Virus record (IMG/VR): IMGVR_UViG_3300033149_003206
Location: 1 to 20,257 of that record
Length of the DNA: 20,257 nucleotides
Direction: 5' to 3' (one strand)
Source of the DNA: a virus
Positions 5,871 to 14,048 of the stretch are shown here, piece after piece (within the stretch, counting starts at the first letter, position 1; each line of letters begins with the position of its first letter). Position numbers and translations under genes: made by a program. The notes under the pieces were generated by a model that worked only from the letters and a program-made list of their open reading frames with translations, was not told the DNA's origin and ran no database searches.

Positions 5871-8182
5871 ATTCTAATAGTCCTTTTTAATTTTTTCACA
5901 ATTTTGTCTCCAAGTTCTTCCGCCGCATCATCAGACAGATAATAACCACCATTAACATTTACTACAATGTTAAGGTTTTTCCCTAATTCTTTTCTTGCTC
6001 TATATGCAGGCACAACAGCTTCCCCTTTATGTAAGAGATATGTCCCAGTTGCTGGAACATAAGCAGTTCCCATTTGAAATCCTCTTAATCCTCCACCAAA
6101 AGGCAATGGAAAACGAATTCCTGATAAAGTTCTGTTTATATCTTCTACCATCTTGTCATAGATATTCACTACTTCGTCTTTCCACCCCTTAACGAGATTG
6201 AGTCGTTCTCTCACATGGTCTCTTAATGTTTTTGTCTTCTCCAATTCAGCATCAACGGCTTTTTGCGTCGTTTTTCCAATTGCTTCTCTTATCGCCGCCT
6301 GTTCTTTTAAAAGTTGAAGCAATCTTTTTGTTCTCTCAACCTGTTCGGTAAGAAACTCCTTCTGCATCGTTAACATTTTCTTTTGATGATTATACGCCAA
6401 TTGCTCCAATTCGTTCATTTGATAATATCTCTTTCTCTCCGCCACCTCGTCTTCTAAATCTAACTGCATCTTGTAATAAGTTTGTAAAAGTTGTTGTTTC
6501 CTCGATATCTGTGCGTTCAGGTCATTTACCTCTTCTCTATTTCCTTTAATAAACGCCTCATTTCTCTTTTTCATTAAGTCTTCTATTTCTAATTCGGTCT
6601 TCGCTACTAAATCTGCAACATCTTCGTGGAACTTTTCTTCTTCTCCAGCCCTATCTTTTTGATAACTGGTATAAGCGCTTGCTATTTCGTTGACCACATC
6701 TTCTATTTCTTCTCTAACGCTTCTCACAGCATCCACCGCCTTTTGAAACGCTTCTTCCATCTGTTTCCCTGCTTCTACTGAACTCTCACCAACTTCTGGA
6801 AGATTTGATACAATATCATCTAAACTGGTGTTCAATTCTTCCAATGTTTTCTTTACATCTTCGCTTATCTCTCCAAATTGTTCTTGCTCTTCTTGTGTAT
6901 TTCTGCTTGCCGCCACAACACCATAGAAACTTTCTTCCGTCTCTTTAAGTTCCGCCCTCAAATCATTCAATTTATCCTTCACAGCTCTATTCAATCTCCC
7001 GAAAGCTCTTGTAACCTTATCAGCAACCTCAAGCACTTTTATTGCCCACTTAATTACTGTTTCTCTAATAGAAAGCAATGCTAATGTCCAAGCATCTTTC
7101 CAACTACCAACAATATCTTTCAATTCTTTTATCTTCCTATACATATAAACGAATGCTGCTACTACAGCGTAAATCAATAACAAAATCGGATGAGAAAATG
7201 TAAGCGCAATAACTTTCTTTACAAATAGTAATGCTTTTCCTATTCCCATTAACATAGGAATTACTTTAGAAAACATCACAAGTAAAGGACCAATGACTGC
7301 TAAAAGACCTGCAATCTTGACAATCATTTCTTTTGTTCGGGGGCTTAACTCTTTAAATCTTTTTACCCATTCTTGTAAAATTGCTATTACTTTCTTTATA
7401 GTAGGGAAAAACGCTGTTATCATTTCACTTAATAAGTCTCTAATATCAGCTTTCAATGCCAATTGCATTCTTAATAAAGAACCTTGTTGTTCCTCATAAC
7501 CCTCTACCGCATCTTTTGATTGTTTATAAGCAAGAGAAAGCAAAGCCTGAGCCCTTACCTGCGCTCTCGTTGCTGGAGGCAATTGATTTAATTTCTCTCC
7601 TACTTTCAAAAGTCCTAATCTTAACGCCTCTGCCTCAATAGTAGATTCTCTTGCATCAATTCCGAACCTTCTTAATGGTTCTGAAGCTCCAACAAGACCA
7701 GATTTAATGGCTTGTAATACATCAACAGGATTAACATCGTTAAAAGCCGCTAATGCATCAGTCAAGAAAAGCCATTGTTTTGTCATCTCTGTTGCTGTAT
7801 CTCTCGAAATGCCCATCGGCACTAATAGGTCTTGTAAAGAAGAAGCCATCTGAATAATCTCTCTTCTGGAGGCTGGCATTGTCTTTCTTAACTGATTAAC
7901 GAACTCCATCATATTCTCTCTATATTCTCCAAACACAACATTAAACTTCGCTAAAGCACCTTCCATTGCTTTTGCCTCATTTAAAGCAATTACGCCAGCA
8001 CCTACAATCGGAGCAGTAATATACAATGACATCTGCTTTCCAATTTGTCCCATTCTTTTACTAATTTTCTCTAAGTTCTGTGATTGCTTTTTAAAATTCG
8101 ACTCCAAACCCTTCAGCTTCTCAGTAGCCTCATCTCTAATTTTTAACAATATCTCTAATGTGTTTTGACTTACAACTGCCAT
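5867..8182 (-). CDS. Tape measure protein
   Basis: 771 residues, the longest gene in the window. The N-terminus (residues 5-45) is helical with repeated Glu and Lys. Residues 55-260 resemble the N-terminal part of many siphophage tape measures (AKAMEGALAKFNVVFGEY, NPVDVLQAIKSGLVGASEPL). Residues about 285-346 contain hydrophobic stretches (IAGLLAVIGPLLVMF, ILLLIYAVVAAFVYMY) fit for membrane insertion at DNA ejection. Residues 390-690 are coiled coil. The C-terminus carries the hallmark VPATGTYLLHKGEAVVP. By the usual rule of about 0.15 nm per residue the tail would be roughly 115 nm. It begins 13 nt inside the end of the frameshifted chaperone and overlaps the hub by ATGA. Confidence 0.93.
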   Translation of the reverse strand: MAVVSQNTLEILLKIRDEATEKLKGLESNFKKQSQNLEKISKRMGQIGKQMSLYITAPIVGAGVIALNEAKAMEGALAKFNVVFGEYRENMMEFVNQLRKTMPASRREIIQMASSLQDLLVPMGISRDTATEMTKQWLFLTDALAAFNDVNPVDVLQAIKSGLVGASEPLRRFGIDARESTIEAEALRLGLLKVGEKLNQLPPATRAQVRAQALLSLAYKQSKDAVEGYEEQQGSLLRMQLALKADIRDLLSEMITAFFPTIKKVIAILQEWVKRFKELSPRTKEMIVKIAGLLAVIGPLLVMFSKVIPMLMGIGKALLFVKKVIALTFSHPILLLIYAVVAAFVYMYRKIKELKDIVGSWKDAWTLALLSIRETVIKWAIKVLEVADKVTRAFGRLNRAVKDKLNDLRAELKETEESFYGVVAASRNTQEEQEQFGEISEDVKKTLEELNTSLDDIVSNLPEVGESSVEAGKQMEEAFQKAVDAVRSVREEIEDVVNEIASAYTSYQKDRAGEEEKFHEDVADLVAKTELEIEDLMKKRNEAFIKGNREEVNDLNAQISRKQQLLQTYYKMQLDLEDEVAERKRYYQMNELEQLAYNHQKKMLTMQKEFLTEQVERTKRLLQLLKEQAAIREAIGKTTQKAVDAELEKTKTLRDHVRERLNLVKGWKDEVVNIYDKMVEDINRTLSGIRFPLPFGGGLRGFQMGTAYVPATGTYLLHKGEAVVPAYRARKELGKNLNIVVNVNGGYYLSDDAAEELGDKIVKKLKRTIRI

Positions 8183-8726
8183 TTTTTTCTGAATTTTTTA
8201 GATTCTTTTTTTAATTCTTTACTATCCAAAACTAACTTGTCTCTCAACAAATCCAAAAACCATTGGGGTTGATTCATATAAGTCCAGTAATCCCAGCCCA
8301 TCTCTTGACATATCGCTACCATCTCCATCTCTGGAGTGAGTTTGCCAAGCCGATACCATCTTCTGGCATCGGCTCTTACTTTAAAAAATCCTTCTCCCCT
8401 ATAACTTCGTTCAATTTCTTTTTAAGAAACTCCCAATCTCCCGTTCTCATATTCAAGACCTTCTCAAGAACATTCTCGCTATCACCATCCACCGACACAA
8501 TAATGGTTTCAATCATTATATTTTCCACTTTTTCAGTAAGGTCGGCAGGGTTTATACCAGCAACCTCTAAATTTTCTCCGCTCTCTCCTTTCAAATTAAA
8601 TTGCATACCTTCTAAATAAGGTCTCAAAATTGCTCTTCTTTCTCTGACAGTCAACCATTTTTTTAATACAACCTTATGCTTCTCAATAGGAGTTTCTACT
8701 TCTATTGTTTCTCTTTCGTTTTCCAT
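8170..8726 (-). CDS. Tail assembly chaperone, -1 frameshifted long form (gpGT-like)
   Basis: The zero frame from ATG 8726 reaches the heptamer T TTT TTA at 8388-8382, just before its stop. Slipping back one base there gives AAA GTA and then 70 further codons to TAA at 8170, a 185-residue fusion. The extra part (VRADARRWYRLGKLTPEME, then MGWDYWTYMNQPQWFLDLL and a basic tail) has no start of its own and otherwise leaves a 190-nt gap before the tape measure. That layout and the position directly between major tail protein and tape measure are diagnostic of the lambda G/GT scheme. The long form binds the tape measure and recruits tail subunits. The slip itself is inferred from the DNA, not measured. 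Confidence 0.88.
8376..8726 (-). CDS. Tail assembly chaperone, short form (gpG-like)
   Basis: 116 residues from ATG 8726 to TAA 8376. The opening is acidic and charged (ENERETIEVETPIEKHKVVLKK), then a mainly helical body with VRERRAILRPYLE (residues 27-39) and an EVIGEKDFLK end. It is a soluble cytoplasmic chaperone that should be made in large excess over the frameshifted long form and is absent from the mature tail. It follows the major tail protein gene after a 20-nt gap. The start has an AT-rich leader without Shine-Dalgarno site. Confidence 0.85.
   Translation of the reverse strand: MENERETIEVETPIEKHKVVLKKWLTVRERRAILRPYLEGMQFNLKGESGENLEVAGINPADLTEKVENIMIETIIVSVDGDSENVLEKVLNMRTGDWEFLKKKLNEVIGEKDFLK
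8382..8388 (-). other. Programmed -1 ribosomal frameshift slippery site
   Basis: On the minus strand the heptamer is T TTT TTA, matching X XXY YYZ, with zero-frame codons TTT TTA AAG and the zero-frame stop TAA only one codon later. After the slip both P- and A-site codons become TTT. An imperfect GATGCC/GGTATC stem lies about 15-30 nt downstream (plus 8350-8369) and may stimulate the slip. The zero-frame Leu-Lys-stop and the new frame differ by exactly one base. Confidence 0.85.
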
Positions 8727-8746
8727 TTAATTTATCGAGTTAATTA

Positions 8747-9721
8747 TTAGGAAGTGTAAGAAGCGTTTCTGTTTCTGATAACCGCTTCTATTGTCTTTGC
8801 CTCGTTCAAATCATACTCGGCAACAAAATCAATCCCTTCGCTTGCAATATCGTCCAACGCTAAATCAGGAGAGTAAGTATCATACCTTACTCTTGGAAGT
8901 TTTATCTTAACCATCTCGGAATAACCACCACCAATTCCATTACCAGTTAGGGTCAAAATCAAGGCTTTCTTGCTGAGATTTCTAAAGATATCTCTTTGAG
9001 TGGTATCTTCAAATAACAAGGAGAAGCTACCATTTACTCCAAAGTTCTTATGAACAATCTCATCTACATCTCCAGCAGTTCCAACAGTAAAGATAGTTTC
9101 TGAGTTGTTTTCAATCGTTAAACTAAACTCTCTTACCTTTAACTCAGTTCCATTTTCAGCCTCTGAAAGAGTATCTCCGAATTTCAACGAAGCGTGCTTG
9201 AATGTAAAGAGAGTTCCAGAAGTAGTCGTTAAACTTCCAGAAGCAGTTGTAATAGGAAATCTTGACAAACAATCAGCCGACAATTCAACCATCTCATCTG
9301 CGAATGACAATTCCAAACTACTAACGACAAGATAGTGAAAAAGCTGTCTATCAACAACCCTGTCAAAAACAACCGATGCTGTTAAAGGGGTATTATCAGC
9401 TTTTCTTGTAATAGTATGCTCATACACACCATTATCCAATAACTCACTACTTACACTTCCAAGAGCCAGAATGAGCAAGTATGGTGCAAGCGTTGGGTCT
9501 AATACTGTTCTAATTGTTCCTTCTCCCCATTTCTTTCCAATCTGTGAGTTTGGACCTTGTTCATCTCTAACACCCCTTGCCAATGTTTCAGCAACAGGGC
9601 TGATTTTTCCACCAAGAGAACATTCAGCAAATGGTAAATAATCTGCAGGAGGTTTGGGGGAGCCGGGACTATCTTCTATAGCAATCCCAAGCCACCCTCT
9701 TCTTCCAATAAATACTGCCAT
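8747..9721 (-). CDS. Major tail (tube) protein
   Basis: 324 residues. It lies directly upstream of the frameshifted chaperone pair, the usual place of the tail tube gene. The sequence is beta-rich. It opens with GRRGWLGIAIEDSPGSP, a typical tail tube opening in which the first strand and a loop precede SLGGKISP. An SLELSFADEMVELSADCLSR strand set (residues 134-153) and later KVREFSLTIENNSETIF (near 196-212) match the inner-sheet pattern of tail tube proteins of the siphophage and T4 gp19 superfamily. There is a late PRVRYDTYSPDLALDDI segment. Length is near the larger end of tail tube proteins, so an extra domain (for example at residues 60-130) is possible. High expression expected. Confidence 0.82.
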   Translation of the reverse strand: MAVFIGRRGWLGIAIEDSPGSPKPPADYLPFAECSLGGKISPVAETLARGVRDEQGPNSQIGKKWGEGTIRTVLDPTLAPYLLILALGSVSSELLDNGVYEHTITRKADNTPLTASVVFDRVVDRQLFHYLVVSSLELSFADEMVELSADCLSRFPITTASGSLTTTSGTLFTFKHASLKFGDTLSEAENGTELKVREFSLTIENNSETIFTVGTAGDVDEIVHKNFGVNGSFSLLFEDTTQRDIFRNLSKKALILTLTGNGIGGGYSEMVKIKLPRVRYDTYSPDLALDDIASEGIDFVAEYDLNEAKTIEAVIRNRNASYTS

Positions 9722-9733
9722 AGTTTTAATTCT

Positions 9734-9940
9734 TTAATTACTTATTTTGTTTTTTTTCGACCTTTTTGGTTTTATATCCTCATCAATCTCTTCCTCAATA
9801 ATCGGTTCCTCTGCGTTCTCAAATTTACCAGTAGCAATTAAGGAAAGGGCTACATTATCGTCCAAATCAGCAACATCTCCTACATTCCAATGTCTTTCAG
9901 GATTTATAGTTGTAACTTCTTCTAATGCTTTTACTTTCAT
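9734..9940 (-). CDS. Small acidic protein in the tail module, unknown
   Basis: 68 residues. The N-terminal part (MKVKALEEVTTINPERHWNVGDVADLDDNVALSLIATGKFE) has the shape of a small beta domain found beside head-tail connector and tail genes in many phages, where a GDV or GDI turn precedes a helix ending in ALIxxG. The C-terminal 28 residues are an acidic tract (EEPIIEEEIDEDI) followed by a basic tail (KPKRSKKNKISN), probably disordered. It stands between the tail terminator-like gene and the major tail protein gene. Role unknown; a small accessory of head or tail assembly is plausible. Confidence 0.65.
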   Translation of the reverse strand: MKVKALEEVTTINPERHWNVGDVADLDDNVALSLIATGKFENAEEPIIEEEIDEDIKPKRSKKNKISN

Positions 9941-9972
9941 ATTTTTGTTTTAATTATTTTTTTAAATGACCT

Positions 9973-10407
9973 TTACATTGATATATTAACCATTGCCTGA
10001 ACTCCTAAAGTAATATCAATTACAATTCTCGTATTATCCTCTATATATCCCCAATCCGCAGAAACAGGTATTGTCCTTAACACTCCAGCAACTCCTAAAT
10101 CGTTATCGCTATCAAAAGCATTTAAAATTTCATCTTCTCTTTCTCTTGCCACTCTTTCTGCTTTTTCTGGACCAAAATTTTCCGCAATCTTTTCCTGAAT
10201 AATCCTAATGTTGAAATAATAAGTTCTTATGTCTCTTTGGTTATCCGCAACAGCACTTTCCAATCTTGTGCTGGTAATAGAAATCGCAGGATAACCATCT
10301 GGCTGAACCACAGGATACTTATAAATCCTAACCGTCCCATCTGACCCTTTCAGACAATCTAATTGCGATAACTTATTACAAATTGCGTTAAAAATAGTAT
10401 TTCTCAT
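9973..10407 (-). CDS. Tail terminator-like protein
   Basis: 144 residues. It overlaps the gp10-like gene by 4 nt (ATGA) and precedes the major tail protein, the normal slot of the tail terminator (lambda gpU type). The sequence begins with a helix (RNTIFNAICNKLSQL), then strands around GTVRIYKYPVVQPDGYPAISIT, a long strand YYFNIRIIQEKI, a helix EKAERVAREREDEILNAFD, and a final strand pair SADWGYIEDNTRIVIDITLGVQ. This alpha/beta order is that of the terminator fold, which stops tube growth and joins the tail to the head. The call rests on position and pattern, not on a signature motif. Confidence 0.7.
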   Translation of the reverse strand: MRNTIFNAICNKLSQLDCLKGSDGTVRIYKYPVVQPDGYPAISITSTRLESAVADNQRDIRTYYFNIRIIQEKIAENFGPEKAERVAREREDEILNAFDSDNDLGVAGVLRTIPVSADWGYIEDNTRIVIDITLGVQAMVNISM

Positions 10408-10874
10408 TTTTTCAGTTCTCTTTCAATTAACAATTTAAAAGAATTGATAACTCGCTGTTTTAATTGTTCAAATGCTGGTATTAAATAAGGATGCGGTTTT
10501 GTTCCTTTCTTTGCAATCGCTCTTGCCACCGCATACGGATTCAATCCTCTTTTCTTACACCATTTTCTAAATGCGGCTGATTTCTGCGGGTCTTTTAAGG
10601 GTATCCAGTGCGGTCTTGTTCCAAATTCTACGTGTGCCGCATAAGGTTGCGATGCGCCAACAATACCTGTAATATCTTTATCAGTTGTCCTGACAACATT
10701 CTCAATTGACTCTCTTAAATCCCCAGTATCAACAGGAACCAATCTTCTTGCCTTCTGCTGTATCTGTTTAGTAGCAGTCCACATATTTCCCACCAACATA
10801 TTCTTCAATCCAGAACTCAGATTTTCCATTTTCATTACTATTTCTTTGTCTCCTTTGATTTTTATCTCAATCAT
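10404..10874 (-). CDS. HK97 gp10-like neck/tail completion protein
   Basis: 156 residues. It contains the family hallmark VPVDTGDLRESI (residues 47-58), the strand YAAHVEFGTRPH (residues 82-93) and the C-terminal PHPYLIPAF. This arrangement defines the HK97 gp10-like family, structural proteins in the head-tail joining region. A 25-residue insert (KDPQKSAAFRKWCKKRGL) between the FGT and PHPYL blocks carries Lys/Arg-rich helices and looks like the known longer variant of the family. It overlaps the downstream terminator-like gene by ATGA, so the two are co-translated. Confidence 0.9.
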   Translation of the reverse strand: MIEIKIKGDKEIVMKMENLSSGLKNMLVGNMWTATKQIQQKARRLVPVDTGDLRESIENVVRTTDKDITGIVGASQPYAAHVEFGTRPHWIPLKDPQKSAAFRKWCKKRGLNPYAVARAIAKKGTKPHPYLIPAFEQLKQRVINSFKLLIERELKK

Positions 10875-10879
10875 ATTTT

Positions 10880-11218
10880 TTACTCATTAGGTTCTACTAA
10901 TACTAATCTGTAATAAGTTCCCATTGGACCAGACCATTCCTCAATCCCTCTAACGAATGTTTTAATGCCAGAAAAAGTTGCTGTTCCAGACAAAACCACC
11001 ATATCACTAATCCGAATTCCGCTTTGCGTTGTCAATCCAGTATATACCTTCCCAGCACCACCTTCATAAAACATCTGATATTCTGGTCCAGCAGGTTGCA
11101 AACTAATTTTAAAATTACTGATAATCGTTACATATCCTTCCTTATCTACATCAGCCGAATCAGGATTTAACCTCCTTAACATTGCATCTTTTTTGTAGAT
11201 TATCCAATCTCCAGCCAT
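10880..11218 (-). CDS. Head closure / stopper-like protein
   Basis: 112 residues between the connector gene and the gp10-like gene, the usual position of the head closure (SPP1 gp16, HK97 gp8-like) protein. It is beta-rich, with strands DWIIYKKDAMLRR, YVTIISNFKISLQPAG, KVYTGLTTQSGIRISDMVVLSG and a C-terminal YYRLVLVEPNE. The phrase DWIIYKKDAMLRRLNP is compatible with the closure-type beta barrel. No enzyme motif is visible. The ATG follows the connector stop with only 1 nt between, and has a weak partial purine stretch (AGGATAAG) upstream. Confidence 0.6.
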   Translation of the reverse strand: MAGDWIIYKKDAMLRRLNPDSADVDKEGYVTIISNFKISLQPAGPEYQMFYEGGAGKVYTGLTTQSGIRISDMVVLSGTATFSGIKTFVRGIEEWSGPMGTYYRLVLVEPNE

Positions 11219-11219
11219 C

Positions 11220-11831
11220 TTATCCTATTCTTCTTTTATACCTATCTAAAATGACCTTTGCTTGTTTAATGTAATCTGATTCTTCTCCACCTCTAAAACT
11301 CATCGTAATTCCACCTTGACTGGTAGAACTCAATAACATCGGATTCGTTTGCCTATTAAAAATATCTTTTGTAATCAAATTCACCGCATCCTTAATATCA
11401 TCTGGAATCGTCTCATATCCAGCCCTATAAGATATCTTTGTAAAGTATTTCCTCAATCTCATTTTTCCTTCTATATTGATTGCGTAATAAGGATAAAGAA
11501 CATATCTTTGATTTGACGGGATAACATACTTATTGTTTCCATTGCTATCCTGCAAACTCAATTCCGTGCTGTATGTCCCTAAAAATATCTCCAATTTTGA
11601 AACTGAATGAATTGGAAACTTCCTCGGAAAGATTAAAATATCTCCATCAGGACTAATAATCGTCTCTGCTTTTTCATCTGTTATATCTTCAATCTGTAAA
11701 TCATACCCAAGATAGCCATCAACCCATTTTGAGGCTCTACTTATCATTCCCGAAATAGTTACGCTTCCATATACTGAAAAATCCATTTCGGGGTTCCAAT
11801 TTTTAAATTCGTCAACTGAAATATAGTTCAT
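11220..11831 (-). CDS. Head-tail connector (adaptor) protein, gp6-like
   Basis: 203 residues from ATG 11831; a TTG three codons earlier (11840) is rejected because the ATG follows the AAT-rich leader used by neighbouring genes. N-terminal YISVDEFKNWNPEMDFSVYG resembles adaptor starts, followed by a helix ISGMISRASKWVDGYLGYDL (residues 27-46). A beta insert carries FPRKFPIHSVSKLEIFLG. The C-terminal part (IPDDIKDAVNLITKDIFNRQ, then QAKVILDRYKRRIG) gives the helices that bind the portal in HK97 gp6-like adaptors. It sits first in the neck block, so it probably seats on the portal, whose gene is outside the window. Confidence 0.75.
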   Translation of the reverse strand: MNYISVDEFKNWNPEMDFSVYGSVTISGMISRASKWVDGYLGYDLQIEDITDEKAETIISPDGDILIFPRKFPIHSVSKLEIFLGTYSTELSLQDSNGNNKYVIPSNQRYVLYPYYAINIEGKMRLRKYFTKISYRAGYETIPDDIKDAVNLITKDIFNRQTNPMLLSSTSQGGITMSFRGGEESDYIKQAKVILDRYKRRIG

Positions 11832-11832
11832 A

Positions 11833-13710
11833 TTATTCAAACGGACCTTTTATTTGTGGCGGTCTGAAATCACGAGACCGATAAGGTAAAATTTTCCTCA
11901 GACCTTTTGGTATTTTTTCCAAGAAACCAACGATAATAGAAGCTAATGTAACAGCAGTTACGTTTAAAGTCCTAAAAAGATATTTCGTAAGTCCAATAGT
12001 AGCACTTCCCGCAACACTAACAGACAAAACAATCTTTTTATATATCCTCCTGCCTATAGATGGTATGCTACTTGTTACTACATTTATCTGTCTTTCGAAT
12101 AATCTACTCTTTACCAAAGAGACTACTGATGATACGCTTGCGCTTAATGCTTCAAAGAACCTTATTACAGTGTTGAGAGTAACAACTGATACAACGCCTG
12201 TAGATAAAGTTCTAAACAATTTCTGAACAGAACTTATCACAGCAGAACTAACAGCGGTGGCGTGTAGTGTTTTGCGCAACTTTTTCAGGATACTAACAGA
12301 TACTACAGACGATACAACCAGATTAACTGTGCGCCGTAATAACCTCGTCAACGAAACAACGCATATAGCACTAACACTGATAGTCCGTTGCAAAAACCTT
12401 TTAACATTTATGCTTACAACCGAAACAATATACGCATTTAAACTTCTGAAAAATTTACCAAACCTGCTTAAAGAAACTACAGAAGCAACACTTACTGATA
12501 ATGTTCTATACAGCCTTGCAGCTCGTGAAAGAGTTACAGAAGATACCTCTATCACTGACATAACTACGCTCTTACCGAATCTACTCGTGAGAGTCGCAAT
12601 TGTATTCGCAGTAACGGACAGTGCCCTACTTAGGGACACGCTTATCTTTATATTAGCAATAGACGACACGACAACAGATAAACTTCTAAACAAACTCTTA
12701 AATACGCTCATAGTAGCAACACTGACCACACTTACAGACAACATCTTCTTAACCATTTTCACCAGCGAAACCACAGAAACCATTGCAACTGATAACAATT
12801 TAGAGAAACTTTTTACAACAGAAAGCGTAACATTGCTAATTTCTGTGACAGATAAACTTATAAATCTCTTAGCCGTTGTTCCTAAAGTAACAATCGAACT
12901 ACTAACAACACTTAGGGTCTTTAACTTAAACAATCCGTATTTAATCGAAACAATAGCACTCTCAACGACTGATAAAACTCTGTAAAAGAACTTGGCGATG
13001 CTTAATGAAACATTACAAACAGCAATAGCAATCATCTCCACGTAATGCGTTGCTATTCTTAATAAAGTTGCAACACTACTCATAACCACACTTAATGTTC
13101 TTTTAAAAAGCCTTGCTGCTACAATACTGACTGAACTTATACTTGTCACCGTCAATGTTCTAAAAAACTTCCTCGTCAAGCTTATAACCGAAACTCCACT
13201 TACTACAGCAGATAAAGTTCTGAAAAGCTTACTTACAGTGTTTATAATTGCAGACGAAACTTCCGTCACACTCAAACTGATAAAATGTTTTACTCGAGTA
13301 GTTAAAGTCGTCACGCTACTTCCAATCACGCTCAATATTCTTCGGAAAAATTTACCCAGTGTCATACTTGCAATACCTGTCATCACCACAGACAAACTCC
13401 TGAAAAGTTTCTTCGCTATACTGATATAAGGAACACTTGTTATGGTAACTGACAAAGCTCTGAAAAACTTACTCAAAGTATTCAGCGATACGATTGACAA
13501 CTCTACGACGCTCAATATTCTTTTAAATAAACTCGTTTTTAGAACAGATACACTACCTACCGCCGTAACAATCAAACTTCTGATAAATTTCGAAGTAGTG
13601 CTTAACAAAGCCGATGATTGAGCTGTTGCGGCTAATGTCTGCGAGAAACTTCTTATAGTTTCAACCCCCCCTCCATAACTTGCCGAACCATAAGAATAAG
13701 AACCATACAT
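11833..13710 (-). CDS. Basic protein of about 29 tandem 20-residue repeats, unknown function
   Basis: 625 residues. The start MYGSYSYGSASYGGG is Gly/Ser/Tyr-rich. From residue 26 the sequence divides into 29 units: all are 20 residues long except two of 18. The consensus is LSVxxSSVxSLxxxxKxFRT. Positions 1, 3, 8 and 11 are hydrophobic, position 18 is usually Phe or Leu, and positions 13, 16 and 19 are often Lys or Arg. Acidic residues are few (about a dozen), so the protein is strongly basic. A 24-residue Pro-rich tail (RSRDFRPPQIKGPFE) ends it. It has no Cys-rich or catalytic block. It lies between the propeller region and the connector gene, outside the normal head-tail order. Repeating strand-plus-helix or solenoid is possible; DNA binding, inner-capsid protein and membrane-active roles are all guesses. 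Confidence 0.75.
   Translation of the reverse strand: MYGSYSYGSASYGGGVETIRSFSQTLAATAQSSALLSTTSKFIRSLIVTAVGSVSVLKTSLFKRILSVVELSIVSLNTLSKFFRALSVTITSVPYISIAKKLFRSLSVVMTGIASMTLGKFFRRILSVIGSSVTTLTTRVKHFISLSVTEVSSAIINTVSKLFRTLSAVVSGVSVISLTRKFFRTLTVTSISSVSIVAARLFKRTLSVVMSSVATLLRIATHYVEMIAIAVCNVSLSIAKFFYRVLSVVESAIVSIKYGLFKLKTLSVVSSSIVTLGTTAKRFISLSVTEISNVTLSVVKSFSKLLSVAMVSVVSLVKMVKKMLSVSVVSVATMSVFKSLFRSLSVVVSSIANIKISVSLSRALSVTANTIATLTSRFGKSVVMSVIEVSSVTLSRAARLYRTLSVSVASVVSLSRFGKFFRSLNAYIVSVVSINVKRFLQRTISVSAICVVSLTRLLRRTVNLVVSSVVSVSILKKLRKTLHATAVSSAVISSVQKLFRTLSTGVVSVVTLNTVIRFFEALSASVSSVVSLVKSRLFERQINVVTSSIPSIGRRIYKKIVLSVSVAGSATIGLTKYLFRTLNVTAVTLASIIVGFLEKIPKGLRKILPYRSRDFRPPQIKGPFE
11908..13635 (-). repeat. 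60-bp periodic coding repeat (20-residue units, about 29 copies)
   Basis: Units start at residues 26, 46, 66 and so on; periodicity holds to the last unit at residues 582-601. Units 15 and 22 are two residues short. At the DNA level neighbouring units share little identity, so the array is old and kept by selection on the protein pattern, or is diversifying. On the plus strand the same repeats make a false 242-codon frame (12257-12985). Confidence 0.85.
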
Positions 13711-13714
13711 ATTT

Positions 13715-14044
13715 TTATCTTCTTAATGAATTAAGATATTTCAATATCTGGGCTATTACCCAAGGTTTAAATCTTCCAAAAGGATTTTCTTCAACAACCT
13801 TTCGTAAAATCCCAAATTCTTCATCCGTTAATTCTATCTTACTTTTCGCATTCTTAATCTTTAATGCCAAATCCCAACATTCAACAGCCTCTTTTCCTCT
13901 CCTCTGAGAGTTAGGTAATAACTCTAAAAATACATCTTTGTAAATCAAAGGTTGGGGTTTCTTATCAGGTGAAGGTTGCCAGAGAGCCTGCTCCCCATAT
14001 ATATTGACAACCTTTTTATTTAGTTGTATAGTTTTAGTTTTCAT
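13715..14044 (-). CDS. Small helical protein, unknown
   Basis: 109 residues from ATG 14044. The frame opens 20 codons earlier, inside the propeller gene, but that ATG lacks the AAAAAT leader and would overlap 61 nt of the upstream gene. The sequence begins MKTKTIQLNKKVVNIYGEQA. The second half is helical (KSKIELTDEEFGILRKVVEE and FKPWVIAQILKYLNSLRR), with a WQPSPDKKPQP linker near residues 22-32. No known domain seen; not membrane bound. The gene stops 5 nt before the repeat-protein ATG, so it may be that protein's partner. Confidence 0.65.
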   Translation of the reverse strand: MKTKTIQLNKKVVNIYGEQALWQPSPDKKPQPLIYKDVFLELLPNSQRRGKEAVECWDLALKIKNAKSKIELTDEEFGILRKVVEENPFGRFKPWVIAQILKYLNSLRR

Positions 14045-14048
14045 ATTT

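Noticed and set aside
12257-12985. 242-codon plus-strand frame
   Set aside because: Mirror of the 60-bp periodic repeat protein; composition of the repeats keeps the opposite frame open. No neighbouring genes lie on the plus strand.
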